Source: Gymnogyps californianus (Eukaryota > Chordata > Aves > Accipitriformes > Cathartidae). From it: a stretch of 64,000 bases of DNA. Position 1 is the stretch's first letter; every line of letters begins with the position of its first letter. Under the pieces are notes generated by a model that did no database searches, was not told the origin of the DNA, and saw nothing but the letters and a program-made list of their open reading frames with translations. Positions 39,651 through 54,172 of the stretch are shown piece by piece. The stretch spans positions 210,075,494 to 210,139,493 of the forward strand of contig NC_059471.1 of NCBI RefSeq assembly GCF_018139145.2. The letters are read 5' to 3'. The position numbers were made by a program, and so were the translations under genes.

Positions 39651-42600
39651 TTGATGTAGAAATAGAAATGTGACAGCTAGAAGCTAATGTTTCTGTTTTA
39701 CAAGTGTCAGAACACAGGTAGTTACTGTTGGTTCTGGCAAGCTTAGTTTTACAGTCCATTTTGAACATAAAAGAGACCTGAGAGGTGTCTCCACTACTTC
39801 AACTCTTGCCTTCCCTTGGTCTCACTCCTGACAGACCAGCATTTTTCTCGTAGAGCACTCCCTTATGAAGAAAGAAGTGGATGCCTCAATATAACCATTT
39901 TTTTTTTCTTGTTGCTGGAGCTGAAGATTTGGTTTATGGTTTGGCTTATATTTCTATTTTTTAATGGGAATTTTCTCCAGCTCCCTTCTAATGTTTGACT
40001 TACAAGGCAGTTTTGCTACATTTTTGTCCCAACTTGCACTACATGGCCCATCACCGTATTATTTCAGAAGCAACACAAGCAATAACCACCTGCCCTGTCT
40101 GTTCTGAATGGTCATTCCCAAGTTTGAAGGGCATTCAGCAACTTGACGAAGCTAAACTTTTTGATTAGAAAATTTCAGAATGAGCATCATTGTTAAAATC
40201 ATCAGCTTCCACTGGGGACCGAGCCGCAAGCTGGCTTTAAGGTTTCCTGCAATAAAATGCACCATAAACTCATTGTCCTGGCTGCCAAACTCCAATGTGA
40301 GGCCCTTGACAGCACGATGATATCAAACCTCCAAATAAAAAGCAATTCTCCTAGCAGACAGTAGCTTCCGGCAATGTACATAGCTTGATACAGTCATTAG
40401 TTTTTATGCAGTTTTAGAGCAAACGTTTTACCAGGAACCCAATTTTCTTCTGACAGAAGAGACTATTAGGCACCCCAAGCATGACAAGTGTCAAGAGCTT
40501 CTTCCAATTGAAACATGCCGTTGACAGAAGGTGATTTGCCATCAAAGCTATATACGTATACTTTGCTTGGTTTGAGCATTTAAAAAAAAAAGAAGGAAAA
40601 AGAAGTATCTTAGCTTATCTGTTATGATCTCTTCTACTGTTTATGGTTAATATTCATCTTAAAAGTTTGCAAAAGGGGCTTCTATAAAGGCTACATTCAA
40701 AGGATGCTTTGATTTTTGAATAGGTAACAGCCTTGAGTTTTGCATTATGCAAGGACAGCTGGCAAAGCATGTGGGCTGTGAAATAAGCGGGAGGCTTGAT
40801 AAAATCCATCCTGAAAGAGAAAACAAGGTTAGGAGCAATGAGCTGTGACTGACTAGAGCTGTGGGAGCTTGGAAACCTTCCCCCCAAATGCAAATGCTTA
40901 AGGTTACTTATCTGAATTGTCTGTTGAAAGACATTGCGTTCTGCAACAGCATGAAATGAGGGAAGATGAAGCTCAGTCCTATCCTTTGCTGTTCTGCAAT
41001 GCCCAGCATTCATTCCCAAAGAAAGTGCTCAACTTGGAAAAGCAACTTAATTTCTACTGGAGGGGCACATACTGTACTGAAATATAAAATAAGCTGTATC
41101 CTGCTCTTTTAATTTCAAGGTATTCTTCATACAGAGAATTTTTTTTTTTTTTATTATAGACAAAATAATCTGTTCTCAGATACAAAAATATCATGGATGG
41201 CTCCAGAGCTCGAGTTCTGGCTCTTTGGGATATTGGGCTGCGACAATGTTGCCTCAGAAGAGACATTTTAGCACTGTACAATATCCAGGAGTTTCTGTTT
41301 GCTGTGCCAGTCCCAGAAGCCAAAATTAGATCAGATAACTGTTTCTCCAGAGGAAGTTCTTCTTTCTGTAGTCTATTCAGTCATTAAAATGACCCAAACT
41401 TCAAACATTTTTTCTAGAGCTTTTCTAGCAAATCTTTTTGCTCTTCTTATTTCTATTACTCCATTTATTGTGAACTATTTCTCCCTGAGCTTTATGAGGT
41501 CTCTGAAACCTATCAAAAATTTCTCATTTAAATTTGCTAAGGGTGACTAAGGAAAATAGGATAATGTCTTAGCCATTATCTTCACAAAGTATGTCCCAGA
41601 GACATAGTGTACAAAAACTACAATATGTAAAAAAAAAAACCAAAAAACAACCCCAAACCCCCAACACCGCATTTATTAAGGATTAGATGGCAAAGATGGA
41701 TTTAATGCAAATGTAGTCAAAAGTCTCAAATCTGTAACATTTTTAAATATTCTGCCAGTAATCTGACAGATAATAACAGACCAAGAGATTTTGTTTCTCT
41801 TTCTTGTGAAGATTGTATTGATCACCTCAGCCTACACCAGCACTGTTGGTGTTAGCTAGATACAACATTGTTGTCCTCATTAAAAAATTACATTACAAAC
41901 AGACAAGCTAACCTCACAATAAATTAGGTGGAATGAACAAAGATGTAAAACGCCTGAAATGAATATCAACCCTGATAGGCTGATGGAATGCCAGCATAAA
42001 ATATCAAACAAAATTAACTTAATTAACCTTCAAGGAATAGTAAAAAGCAGGATGATTTCATGTGTTAAATAGTGTGTTACATTATTAAGCTCTGATGTTG
42101 TTTGGTGAGTGATCAGTTGCATGAACAATTTTACAGAAGCCAGGAGCTTCTTTGTATACTGGTGTAATTCAGGCATTTGTAATAAAGTTTATTTTGCAAT
42201 TCATTCTATTAGTTTCAAAGTTACTTCTCAAGTTATGCTGCAAATAAATTATCTTTCAATAAGAGGTATATGATAAAACCTTGTTCATATCAAGATTTAA
42301 TTCATGCGAAAAAAAATCCTGAATTTGTCTTTGACTTGCTTGGGACATTGCTGGAGAATGGTAAGTATACTTCTCTGCAGTATCTGCACAGATGTTGTGA
42401 AAATAGTCAAGATGAATAGACACAATATAGTCACAAATCGAGAAGTTACAGTACAGATGCCAAAGATGTATGTGAGCAGACGTTAAATGGTACACAGGGC
42501 CAACACCAGGTCAAAAGCTGAAAGGATGAAGTACTGAAGACAAGCGTATATGGGAAGCTGCCGCTTTGAGCTTCTAACTCAACTAAATACTGAACTTAAT

Positions 42601-45600
42601 TTGAGACAGGGACGTGTGATATGATCAGTGAGGTAATCAATTGCATTTTGTCTCAGAAAATAATATCTTCTGACTTTTGCTGAGTTTCTATCAGAACGTT
42701 TAATCTTTACTCTGCAAAAGAAAAGGCTTTATATCATAAACCTCTGAAAAGATAAAAACTTTTAAAAAGTAGTTCTAAAAGTGATTGTACTCTATATGAA
42801 TGCTTTAAGGAAATCATGTGGAAAGATACATTTTTATTAAGATGAGATTGATTAATTCCTACCAGAGCAGAACAAAAGTCGTAGATAGTGACAGTATTAA
42901 AAAATAAGATAAACTGACTCTCCAAAGAAACATTTCATGGTTGAAAGACAAAGGCAATTTCTAAGTATTTTCCCATTTTCTGTCCAGGAATAGTGGAAGG
43001 ACATGAACTAGGTAGATTAGACTTGATTAGATTACATGATTATGGAATATGTAAAGGACATTTGGAAAATATATATACATAAAATCTGATAATGTTATTT
43101 TGTACTTAGGGTAAAAGCTTGTCCATAAGAAGTCTGCCTTCAATCTGTGCAGTTTAATTGGAAGAAAAGATTTTAAAAATTCAATACAGGAATGTGTACT
43201 TAAAGAAGACTTGGAATGTCATGGAATAGTTTGAGCTTAATTTCACAGTATGGCAAGAACCAAATTTTTCTCTTAAATGTGGTTCCTGTTTAATTCAATA
43301 GGGTCCATAGGCACTTTCCCAAAAGCAAATTCCGACAATTAGAATGATTGTCTGTCTGTCAATGTCTTTTAAAGTACTGGGCAATTGCAGGCTAGATGGC
43401 TAACTGTTATGAGGATTTTGTGTATTCAGTTAGAAAAAGGTTCAAAAGAGCTATTTGAAAGAAAATATCCTGCATAGTATAAAATAACATGAAAAATTTT
43501 CAGTGTTAGAATTCTAGCTTATGGAACAGTGCCCCAGAATATTCACTTTGTAACCTATACACTTGGTAATATCTTCTACTTTAGTGAAAAAAGTCCAAGA
43601 GAAACTACACTTGCACTAATGTGGGCACCCTGGCTGCTGCATTGCTCTTGTCCATACAATTCAGTGCAACCCACATGTTGTTGATCTGATGGTGATCTCA
43701 TGGCTACAGATTAGGTGAGAACCACATCTACAGAAACCTGAAAAATAGTTTCTTCATTACTGAACAGAAATTCAATATTTTCCTTCAGAGCCTGATCTAT
43801 CTTTTGCTTTAAGTATCTGAAAAAGAGTGTCCAAACCATTAGCTGATTTTTTTTTTCTGTCAACAAGTTTCTTTTTAGTTTCATGGTCTTGGGAGCTGAA
43901 TTCTCATGTCTACAGTTCCAAAGGTCAAACCTTACATATGGGATTTTCTACATTGTTCAAACTCTTCCTATTAATAAGAATGTACCACAGATTTAAGCAG
44001 TTAAATAAGCAGAAGAGATGTGCTAGCATGAAAATATAAAGGCATATAATCCCAGCCTGCTGAGATACACTGATAGGTTTTCTCTTGTGTAGTCAGAGCA
44101 GCTGTTACAGAAAGAGCCAGATTTTTGTGAATGGGAAGGCAAAATTTATTGATGGGTTACTGATATTAAGAACAAATATCGTTCTGTATGAAGAACAAAT
44201 ATGAATTTTTTTTGACACTCAAGTCTATTAGCTATATTTTTCTAAATATATATAATGCTCCTCCATTTTCAGAAAGTTATAAAAAAACTTACAACAAGTT
44301 TATGGTCTCTGTTAAAAAAAACCAACATAACAACAAAAAAGAAAAACAACCAACACCAAGATATCCGTCTACATCTGTACAGAAAAGTTTTCAAAAGGTG
44401 CCTAAGACATCATTGATAAGTTTATTCCTCTACCACCCCAAAAAGGGACACATTTTTAACACCATCATAATATTGTGATTCCCTCACTATTTATCATAGA
44501 CATAAAAAACATAGCTGACTTTCTGAAGACAATTAGTAAAATCATGTATATCCCAAAGAGAGTCAAGGCCCACTTTTATCCCCATACATGACGTGGGGGC
44601 ATCAAGTAATACAACCTGTATGAAAAGAAGTTCTAACACCTACAGATGAGTTTCCCATGATCTATGGAAACCGGGGAAAATATCCTCCTTTGTTTACAAA
44701 CATATTTCAACTACTGGAAAAGACACTGCTTCAGGAATCATTAAATAGTTAAAATGCAAAACCGATTTCTGGGTAATATCATGCAAGAAAGCTTGAAACT
44801 ACAGCTACAGAAAAACATATGACTGGCAAATCAAATGAAGACCATAGGGGTATAGTCGAGTGCTTTAAAAGTGGTCTTAGAGTTTTCATTATTGTATCAC
44901 TTGAAGACAGGAGGGAAGTAACAACAAGGAGTGTCTTCCTGTTTTGACCTCTTTTTAGATTCCTTTCTTTCTGTCCCTTTGTCTCTCTCAATATCCTTTT
45001 GATAAAAACGTGTTTCCACAGTCCGTGAGCTGTTCATAGTGTGTACAGCTTGTGCAATGAAGCTTGCATCAAGCAGACTCGCATTCAAAATTATTTACCC
45101 TAGGTATGACTCCACCTATTCCTTTGTATGTGACTCTTCCTCGTCCTTCGTATTCATATAGACTCCTTATTCACAATGTCAGCTAGCAAAGCTCGTTAAT
45201 AATGAAAATGATAGTCAGCTTTACTAGATACACAGCTGATGGGTGGTGTTTCAACCTTTGGCTCTGGAGGAAAGCCACATATAAAAATATCTTGAATTTG
45301 CTCCTAGATCTTTGAACTTTCACATGGGACTGACCTTAAAATCACAGCCCATCATGAATTGAGTATTTGCATTCACCTGTCCCTTTGTCATGCTGATCTG
45401 TTGATTGTCCTGCACTGTCACAACAGTAAGGAAAGAGGCAATATTGTAGGTACCCAGGAGCTTAATGCCTTCTTAGGACAAAAGCAATTTGCTGCTCCAA
45501 CAGTGAGCTCTACTAACATTCCATCAATTTTAGAGTTATTTTCCGGGTGATGGGAATAATTTAAATTCTCAAACTGAGTGATTCAGATGACAGGTATTTC

Positions 45601-46479
45601 CTTCCCTTCACTGTCAAATGGAGTTTCAGTTCACATGCAGGTTCCTCTTTCTGCAGTAAGAAATAATTCTTACGGTAACACTTCAGTGAGCAGAGACAAA
45701 TATTTCACATTTTGCAAGTTATATAGATTTCTGTATTCTTTAAAGTACTTGCTTCCCTGAGAAGAAATTCTCCTAAGCAAAGTAATGATTGAAAGATCAT
45801 TCAGGATAAGCATAAAGAAATTATTTAAAGGTTACATCCTTTCTTTGAGAGGATGCTGTAAAGATCAAGAGAATATTAACTAGTGTGGAGATTATCAGTC
45901 TTGCAAGGGTGACATGTGAGAATGTATTTTTCTTTCACAATTTAAACTTAAAAATTTGCAGAAGACAGAAGAGGCCAGTGCTTGCGGCTCCTGGCTTTTT
46001 CTTGGTCCTGTTGAATGCATGCCGTCTAGTACTTTGTTGATTCTTAATTTAGAGTTTACAGCCCAGAACCACAGCAAAAGGTCTGTGGTTTTTTCTTGAC
46101 TCGGTCTGCTACCTTGGGCAGATCCCTTATATGGTGCCTCTCTGTCCTTCTGCTGAAGGATGAGAACTATGTGCTTGGACAAATATTAATGATGTATAGC
46201 AGTTAATCTAAATCATGCTGTAAAATTCTTTAGAAGAAATTGAGTATTCACCCCACCACACCAGTTTCCTGTAAGGAGTATTATCTCTTCAAGGGCATGA
46301 CTCAAATTGGTACAGTGTTCAAAGTCATATGGTACTGTGCACTTCTTGCACTGGCTGGACTACTCTCTGTTTAAGGAAAACCAGCGCATTTTGGACACCT
46401 GCAGGAATATAACATTGTCTCTGCCTTACATAGTAGCTCACAAACCCAGTAACTTCTCCCAAGCAGTACTTTCTGCTCC
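39651..46479. other. AT-rich non-coding DNA
   Basis: No gene or repeat family recognised. Open frames reach 121 codons (40654-41019, minus) without motifs. Short A- and T-runs occur at 41140-41152, 41630-41660 and 44310-44345. Confidence 0.6.
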
Positions 46480-46790
46480 ATTGAATTCCCATGGGTGCCA
46501 TGGGGAAGATGGGCCGAGGGGCTGCTGTGTGGCCCTACTGACAGGTGGTAACATGCCACGGGCAACGTGTTGTACAACTAAGCCAGAGCTGGGGGCTCGT
46601 TCCTCCGTGCAAGGAGATGAGGCACAGCTCATTGTCCCTGGGCAAGGCACGGGCTCCTGGCTTCTACTGGACTCAGAGCTGGGTTCCCATGGCTTTCCTG
46701 CACCTGGATGGGAGGAGGGACTGTGCGCTCATGTTGGTTCTGGGGCTTCAGCTAACCTCACAAAGTTGGGCTTGGCATCTTGGTGATATA
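46480..46790. other. GC-rich island, unassigned
   Basis: About 310 bp of GC-richer sequence in AT-rich flanks. A plus-strand frame of 159 codons (46307-46786) and overlapping frames in other phases and on the other strand are all open, so the openness reflects composition. The translation is Gly/Ala/Ser-rich with no recognised domain. No transposon ends seen. Confidence 0.55.
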
Positions 46791-49700
46791 TTGCAATTCG
46801 TAGTAAAATCCATGTAACCTAAGGCTATGCACACAGACTTTCACAGGTGATGTTAAGCACCTCTTGTTTTAATCTTAGTCTATCTATTTGATTCAACAGA
46901 GGTTTTTCATAAGTTTTATTTGTTTATAAGAGTCTCCTCCATCTCCTCAAAGTGACTGCTTCTATTTACACATCATTTCCAAAATAATACATGTGTTAAA
47001 TGATGGATATATTAGAAGAGGTAAGAATAGTAAAGAGCAAGCTTCTTTATGTTTTTCAAAATATTTAGCTAGTGACCTTCCAGGGACTCTCATTTCATTG
47101 AGAAATTATTTTATCAATAACTCTTAGAAGTTTAAAGATAACTCCATACTGTAGATAAAGCCTGTGTAAAAGGGAACAGAGTTACAGAGGGATTTAGAGT
47201 ACTTCTGAAAACTAGTCGTCTTTGCTCACTTCGGTACAGGAGTGAAAAAATACCAATCTCAGGAATGTAGTTACTTAATTTAAAAGGCAGCTATGTCATT
47301 CAGATCAAATCAATTTAAATTGGTTGAGCCTTCTGTCTCTCTTTTAATTAAAAAATATCAGTAGACTTCATAGGCTGATGAACATTGGCAATTCACTCAT
47401 TCAAGTTATTACCATTAATAGCAATATCTTTCCTTCACAAATTGTTATTGAATGTGCCTTGGGATCTTGAGACCAACTGTGTAGCTAGAGGGAAGGATCC
47501 CGTCCTGGCTGCACGCTTGCTCATCACTGGAGGTGTCCCTTCCACAGAACGTGCTTTCTGAGGTGAGGGATGTTAATACAGGAGCAGTGACAGTTGTATA
47601 ACCATGAGTCAGCCCCACCTCAGGAGTCTAAAGCCAAAGCTGCCAGACACCCTGATGCAGAGGAAAAATGAAAACTTCAGAAATTTAATATTCTAATTGA
47701 GAAGAGCAAAGTACTGTTCATGTTTGTCCCAGGACAAGGGACACTTCAGATTTTGCACAACTTTATTGAAAAATGTATCAGTAATTTCAAGTTACAAAAG
47801 TAATTTTAATTCAAGTATCAGTAAATTCACAGCTAAACAAAACTTCAGATTTTGCCCATCAGTTCCACAAGAATACTGAGACAAACTTTCTGAGAGCGCT
47901 TTTAAACCTTTACCTCCAGTGCTGTGCTGTTTTACAGCATCTTTTTTTTCCTTTTCAGAACTGACCCTTTACATTTAAATTGGGAAAGACACTTATTTTT
48001 AATACACTGCTCTACACTGTGACAATTTAGTGTTGAGAAAGTGATGAGAATGCCATGGGACATTGGCTTTTATTAGAGAAAAACAACAGCCTCAAAGCCT
48101 GGATATGTTTTTCTAGTGTATCAATTCAGAAAAGTATGCTCATTCTGGCTTAGACTTTCTGAAAGCAATTGAGATAGATCACATAAATGGAAAAAAAAAG
48201 ATACTAGGCTCTGTTTCAGTTTTATTTCTTCTACTTTTTCCCCCTCTGTTTTGCCTGTGCCTGGGCGGGGAAGAGACAAGCTCTTCAGGGAAGCTGTGAT
48301 CTCTAGTGTTACAATTTCTAACTCCATAGGGCTTAATTTTGCTGTAGTACATATTTACCTCATACTTTTGAAATATTTGAGGTATGTTTTCCCCTAAGAT
48401 AATGCAGATCTTTTGCTGTTACGGTTTATTTCAGGAAACCAATGTAAGGTGCTCATGTGGCTCTCTGACAGATACTCCTGACGGTTTTCTGGTACGAATA
48501 GCAGATTAAGAAGGCAAAGAAGAAGAATAGACACCACGAAATAATGGTTCAAATATGATCCAACTTGGTTCAATACTTCCTGCCCTAATTCCATGTCATT
48601 TGAAATAAAACAGAACAAAATCCCTATTCTGCCCACTGAACAGAAGCAAAAATTGTGTGAGGGCTTCATAATAGGAAATGATAGCCATCCCATCGCCATT
48701 CTTGTGGATCTCGTGCATCCTAGGATGTAGTGATCTGCACACACTTACTCTGTGGACATCTAAGAACTCCAGTTAAACATGAATGTGACTTGCATTGACT
48801 TAAATGAAAAATCAGCATGAGTGCAGATTTCAGGACTAGGTTTGAGGCGGTCCATAGAAGAAAGAGTCATCAGTCTTTGAAAAGTTTCACGTCTACCCTT
48901 TCCTGTGTGAAAGAGGAGGATTCTGATGTACACCTTTCAAAAGAGATTACTAAATTACAAGAGACATTTCCCCTGTTGTTGGAATATTGAGATTTTCCTG
49001 TTACTTGCAATCAATATTTTGAAAACCAGGTTCTTTATTACATAGCTCATTTGTGTACCTCTTCTGGCCTTTCACAAGCAAGTTACAAACATATATCTGT
49101 TTGTTGCCATAAGGCAATAGGAACATGAGATACCTTTTAATTCTAATTTTCATTAAGATTTACAGTAAATAATGGAGAGGGGAATCTTAAGTGTTAATTC
49201 CGTAATTGATTTTATAAGCTATGCAGTCACTGGAATAATAACTAACTTAAATAGACATACCAGTTAAGGTCAGTAACAATTTTTATTAGCTGCAACTAAA
49301 CCAATTAACAACAATAATTTAAATAAGTAAGTTAATCATATGTGATCAGGTTCTGCCACCATTCTTCACATGGATTTGTGTCTTTTCCCTCAGGAAGTCC
49401 TGTTACTATGGGACCAACTACACTAAGTTATTCACTGTTCAGCCTTACTCTGGACAGTAAAAAACAAGACAAGTAATATTTAATTACTTTTGATACACAA
49501 ATGCAGGCACCTCTATACTGTAATGCAGGTTTTTACAATCACTGCTACCTCTTACTAGGAAGCCTGTGAGAGGTAATAGGTTAAATAGTAGGAAAGCTTA
49601 GGAGACACCCTAGCTGAAGATCTATGTGTCTGTTTAATTGTATAAATTTGTAAATAGTGATTGTGGAAGAAAGAAAAGTCAGAAGAGCTGAAAAGATTCA

Positions 49701-52700
49701 CCTCTTTCTTAAATACTAAGGAGTTATTGAGCTGAGGTAAAAAAAAAAAAATGGTGTATTAGAGCAGCTCAAATCTTTCCATCTCTGCTGCCTGTGTAGT
49801 GAAATCCAGGCTTCAGTTCCCACTTGGGTATGAAGAACGGGACAGGAGCTCAGCCCCATGGTCCTCTGGTGGGAGCCAACATCTTTGTAAGCAAAATTTC
49901 TAACTACTGGTTCTGAATGCTTAGATATTCGTTCTTGGTTTTCAAGGTCAAAATCATTTTTGTTTAAAGTAGGGTCATTTTGCAAGTGCAGTGCCTGAAC
50001 AGATCCCAGCACTGTAGAACTTGTAATGTGTCTCTACTCCAAAGAACTATGGTCTCCAGGGAATGAAGACCAACCTAGAGATGTCTTTCACAGGCGATGC
50101 ATATTGTGGAGAATGGCATATTAATAGAAAGTATTGCCTTCACATGAGCCAGTTAACATCATTACAAACACACTGTGATTGCCAGGTATACTGCTTAAAG
50201 CCAAACAGATCTCACCTAAATCAGCCTCTTTTCATTACATTTCTACTAGTTGATAGGCTTTATTGAAAAAGTTTTTTCATTCCTTGGAAAAAGGAAGTTG
50301 TAGCAGAGTTCAGATATAGCTTATAAATAAAATACTGAAGTGCCTAGGAACTATCAAAACTGAGCTAATTAAAAAAAAGTTCAGTGAGCAAAAAATTTAG
50401 TTTTGTCAAAAAAAAAATTAAAAAGATTGCGAAATCTCTTCTTTCCATATGGTTTGACATATCCTGTATCCAGGCTTGCTCAAAATGTGTCAAGAATTAC
50501 TATTGTGGGCATATTATACAACTTGGCTGTTATGTGTTTAACCTTAGGAGAAGACAAGAAGACTCTCTGGGGATGAAAAGTGAACAAGAGCTTCACATTC
50601 TTTTGAGGTGCATCAACCAGAAGTCACAAGACATCTGAGAATATTCACACACACACACACAGAGCCCGCCCCAAAGTTAATACTTTGAAAAGTCCAACTG
50701 CCATAAGTTAGAAAACACCACGATGAGGACTAACTTCCTTGCATAGTGGCTGCTTTTGAAAAATGTCTGGCCCTCTGGCTCCGGTCAGGGAGACAGGAAC
50801 CCGTCTGTACCACTTCAGGATCCTCACTGTGCTGAACCATAAAGAATTATGGTTTACCTCTCTACTTGCTCAGAGACTTCAGCACCACACCCCAGTGTGT
50901 ACAATAAAGATATCCTCAGCTCTCGCTGCATCTTGTCCCACATTCTCACCAGCAAAGATGATTAAACATAGTATGACATTTCACAGAAGTGTGGTGCAGT
51001 TCTTCCTGAACTTCTAACATGCTGTCTGCTGAAATGATGAACTTCCCACGCCTACCCCAAAATCCACTGACAGGATTTCTTTCTGAGGGATATTTGTACC
51101 ACCTCCTCCATCCTGATCTTGTCTTCAGACATGGTGGAGAAAAAGCTAGACTTCTCTGCTTCATTCTGCAGCCCAACATCTACACTCACTCTCCAAGGAG
51201 TCTGAGACACCTTAATTAAACTTACGTAAGTGTCTCCAAGATAATTTTACCAAAGATTCACAGTCTCTCAGTTGCAATCTCTATTGTGTCTACAGTGCAG
51301 CACAAGTAAACCTGACATCATCTGGGTCCTGTTCAAGCTGCAGCTCTCTGGATCTGCTTAGAAGCTAGGCACATAAGTAGGTATCAAACTTTTCAAACAT
51401 GGATTGTAACCTGAAATATGCTGAGCTCCACACTACTGCAATACCAGCTCTTTGCAGAAGAACTAGCTAATACAAAACTTGCTTGGATAAAACTGCATTG
51501 CAGTTACTCCTGTGAAATTCTTGAGTTATGGATAAGCAGCTTTGGTAAGCTTTTCCTGTGACTGCAATATAGGCATACTTTGACATGACAGTATTCTGCC
51601 ACTTTCTGATCCACATAATCTATCCCAGCCTAATACTATTTTTAATCTTGAGTCATCATGCAAATGGATAGTGACAAAATTAATAAATAACACAAGTATT
51701 GCTACTGAGACTACAAAAAGGCAATCATCTTGGTTTTAATATTTTTTCTATATTACTTTGGGTATAATATATATCTAATAGTTAGAATACAAAGAATACT
51801 GTATATTTATTTGCAAATAGATTCCCATAGACTCGTGATTGTCTTCTAACACTACAACAATCCTGCCCTCAGAGCTAAGTGAGTAAAGACCATGCAACCC
51901 ATCCTTTCCACTGCATCCAACTCAGAGCTACATGTGTAAGTCAAGGTTTCTGCACTACTTTAGCTTTGTCTATTTATGGGGAAACAAAACTAGCATAATT
52001 TAGTTTCAGTTTTTAAACCAGGGGGCTAAACATAAACTGAATGTACAGTGTGTGGTCTGGTATAGTGAGGATCAACATTTATTTTAGATTCTTTGCATTC
52101 GCCTGTTTATTACTTTCCTGCCACACTAAGGTATGTTGTCTTAGATTTAGTGCCTGCTTTAATGTGGCAAATTAAGAAGTTCTGGATAGATTACGTATTG
52201 AGAAATGGATGTGTCTCCGAATGGGTGTGACAAGTGCACAAAAAGCTTGAAGAAGGATTTGTATATACGAGCTTAATGGCCTATCTTTTCTATCAGATTA
52301 AGCTCTGAAATTTGACCCATTGAACTTAAGTGTTGACTCCTCTGGAGAAAGTATGTCAGTAACTTCTTCAGCGTATACTGCAGACGAACGTATGGAGAAA
52401 GAACTCACTTATAAATAAAGTTATATTGCAGTATTCACAGATCTGTTTCCATGCCACCAACATTAAAGCAATTTTGTTATCCAGCCAATGACTATTATAG
52501 GAAAATTTTAGTCTGTGACTAGTGCACTTGAATGAAAAGTTATTTTTAACAGCTCAGACCATGGATTTTCTACTGGTTTACCAATTAAAATGTTAATTAC
52601 CTAAGCCTTTGAAGATATTTTATTTAATGTCAACATTTCATAGTATATTATCCCCAGAGAACTCTAAAAACTATTGTTAAAATCCTAGTACTAATTTATA

Positions 52701-53525
52701 GAAAATTCACTCACTCTTCTACTCTTCATCTATTTTGCATATTCTGTTTTGTGCCAGTATTATGTAGGCATACAATTACAGTCTTTTTCTTTAGGTGATT
52801 GCCATATGTAAGCTGTTGCCTTTTAATACTGGTGTATAATTAACTCTCTTTTCTACTTTACAGGAGCTATCCCACAGAGCTGCTCTCTGTGTTTTAGAGC
52901 TTCTTTCTGCCTTTGACTTCTCCCATTAGTCTTCCCTCTAGTACAGTTTGCTCTGACTTGTCACTAGCAAAGCAAAGACTGGGAAAAATCTTTGGTGAAA
53001 CCAGTTGAAATTATAAGTCCATTTTAAACAATAAACTGAAAACTGGTTAAACCATTGGTCAAGCTGATTTATAGACCACTCACAGCTTGAAAGTTGTGTG
53101 AAAAGCAGCCACCAGAGACCCTGGCCCTAGCATGCTTGACTGAGAGTTTGGCGGCAGTTGATTGGTTGTACCTAGACACCAACACTTAATTAAGAAACTA
53201 AAATTTATGTTCTCTGGATAGTCTAAATTTCCACTGAAACTCAATTTTTAATTTTTTTTTTCCTTGTGCATCTTGTTCCCATCCTCCACTTTGGACAAAG
53301 CTGTTCATCTGTACTTCAATTTCTGTAACATACAGTCTTCCTTTTCTGAGATTTCTGTCTATTTAAAGAAAGAAGTACCAAGGGGATATATTATCTCAGC
53401 AAGTCACTGTTTCTAAACCATTACATGTGCTATAGTACCTCACAGTTCTCTGTATATTATCATCCATCCCATGTTTTACGCCTATTATGATAATGACTAA
53501 GTGATTATTAAATATTATGACACTT
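46791..53525. other. AT-rich non-coding DNA
   Basis: No recognised gene. There is a locally duplicated motif pair at 47743-47855 and a short (CA)n at about 50648-50661. The 116-codon minus frame at 48394-48744 contains a hydrophobic stretch that could pass for a membrane segment, but it has no family match I know and no splice context. Confidence 0.6.
47743..47855. repeat. Small nested duplication
   Basis: CTTCAGATTTTGC occurs at 47743-47755 and again, exactly 100 bp on, at 47843-47855. Between them GTATCAGTAA(T/A)TTCA occurs at 47775-47789 and 47815-47829, 40 bp apart. The nested order suggests local duplication rather than a simple tandem array. Confidence 0.75.
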
Positions 53526-54172
53526 CCCAAGCACAAATACAGCTGGGCGATGAGTGGATTGAGAGCAGCCCTGCGGAGAAGGTTTTGGGGGTATTAGTGG
53601 ATGAAAAACTGAATATGAGCCAGCAACGTGCTCTCGCAGCCCAGAAAGCCAATCGCGTCCTGGCTGCATCAAAAGAAGCGTGGCCAGCAGGTCGAGGGAG
53701 GCGATTCTCCCCCTCTACTCCACTCTTGTGAGACCCCACCTGGAGTACTGTGTTCAGCTCTGGGGGCCCCAACGTAAGAAAGACATGAACCTGCTCGAGC
53801 GGGTCCAGAGGAGGGCCATGAAGATGATCAGAAGGCTGGAGCAGCTCTCCTATGAAGACAGGCTGAGAGAGTTGAGGTTGTTCAGCCTGGAGAAGAGCAG
53901 GCTCCGGGGAGATGTTATAGCAGCCTTCCAGTACCTAAAGGGGACCTACAGAGAAGATGGGGAGGGACTTTTTTATCAGGGAGTGTAGTGATAGGACAAG
54001 GGGTAATGGCTTTAAACTGAAAGGGGATAGATTTAGATTAGATATGAGGAAGGAATTCTTTACTATGAGGGTGGTGAGGCACTGGCACAGGTTGCCCAGA
54101 GAAGTTGTGGATGCCTCATCCCTGGAAGTGTTCAAGGCCAGGTTGGATGGGGCTTTGAGCAACCTGGTGTAG
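53526..54172 (+). pseudogene. CR1 ORF2 C-terminal remnant, frameshifted
   Basis: Recognisable CR1 ORF2 C-terminal blocks appear in order: [86 protein letters not shown] and RVVRHWHRLPREVVDASSLE. The end is ARLDGALSNLV and a TAG. The frame is broken three times compared with the family pattern. There is a lost base near 53542 (CAG-CTGGGC), another near 53662 (CCTGG-CTGC), and an added T in the T-run near 53971. The remnant lies downstream of the reverse transcriptase catalytic motifs, so it is inactive. No promoter or host gene is associated with it. Confidence 0.93.

Noticed and set aside
39277..39768. 163-codon minus-strand frame in the GC-rich island
   Set aside because: The opposite strand is equally open and there is no domain, splice site or codon pattern. 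Treated as a composition effect.
46307..46786. 159-codon plus-strand frame
   Set aside because: Half lies in a GC-rich patch that is open in several frames on both strands. No recognised domain.
48394..48744. Possible small membrane protein (minus strand, one hydrophobic stretch)
   Set aside because: A single hydrophobic run is easy to get by chance from A-rich DNA read in reverse. No signal peptide, family match or splice context.
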